Positions 63,909 through 64,000 of a DNA stretch of 64,000 nucleotides are shown here, one piece after another (the first letter of the stretch is position 1; each line of letters opens with the position of its first letter). This DNA comes from Acephala macrosclerotiorum (taxonomy: Eukaryota > Ascomycota > Leotiomycetes > Helotiales > Mollisiaceae). Position numbers and translations under genes: made by a program. The stretch spans positions 300,611 to 364,610 of the forward strand of contig MU119233.1 of assembly GCA_014904845.1 (NCBI GenBank), in the 5' to 3' direction. A model generated the notes under the pieces. It was not told the origin of the DNA, ran no database searches, and saw nothing but the letters and a program-made list of their open reading frames with translations.

Positions 63909-64000
63909 GGTTAGGGTTAGGGTTAGGGTTAGGGTTAGGGTTAGGGTTAGGGTTAGGGTTAGGGTTAGGGTTAGGGTTAGGGTTAGGGTTAGGGTTAGGG
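63906..64000 (+). repeat. Telomere, (TTAGGG)n
   Basis: TAGGG followed by fifteen exact copies of TTAGGG, running to the window end, G-rich strand 3' outward. This is the chromosome end or very near it. No variant repeats are interspersed. Confidence 0.98.

Overview
This window is the right end of a chromosome of a filamentous ascomycete. It ends in 15 uninterrupted copies of TTAGGG. The protein-coding genes have short introns (45 to 99 bp, GT..AG, often with a CTAAC branch site). Two stretches are extremely AT-rich, as expected from repeat-induced point mutation (RIP). HET-domain genes, a Zn2Cys6 regulator and a telomere-linked helicase all point to Pezizomycotina. The protein flavour suggests Leotiomycetes (Botrytis/Rhynchosporium relatives), but that is an inference.

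Layout. 1-3.1 kb: no recognisable gene. 3.1-22.2 kb: an accessory block. It opens with a decayed iron-type alcohol dehydrogenase and then holds twelve loci of a small Cys/His-rich protein family that I do not recognise. Five look intact; seven are frameshifted, truncated or split. Between them lie a HET-domain gene (7.8-10.25 kb), a RIP-erased hAT transposon with an exact 8-bp target duplication (10.5-13.0 kb), and a pogo/Fot1-like transposon with perfect 51-bp inverted repeats that has landed inside one family member (19.6-21.5 kb).

22.6-46.5 kb is ordinary euchromatin. It holds an AlaX-type tRNA-editing protein, an O-fucosyltransferase-like membrane protein, an F-box protein, a large conserved disordered protein, SYS1 (Golgi), COA6 (mitochondria), a Zn2Cys6 regulator and a monocarboxylate-type MFS porter. 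Even here a sugar-porter gene carries an in-frame stop and a phytanoyl-CoA dioxygenase gene carries two frameshifts.

47.4-59.8 kb holds an unidentified coding remnant, a small secreted protein, a peroxisomal copper amine oxidase (C-terminal SKL), a 5-formyl-THF cyclo-ligase-like protein, a broken endopolygalacturonase that keeps its catalytic motifs, a makorin-like RING/CCCH protein and a truncated HET gene.

59.8-60.8 kb is a second RIP-like AT desert. From 60.9 kb to the end runs a telomere-linked helicase-like gene with several glutamine-position stop codons. It is cut off within its ATPase domain, where telomere repeats begin. Housekeeping genes therefore sit inward, while both accessory ends are dominated by decay, transposons and gene-family birth and death.
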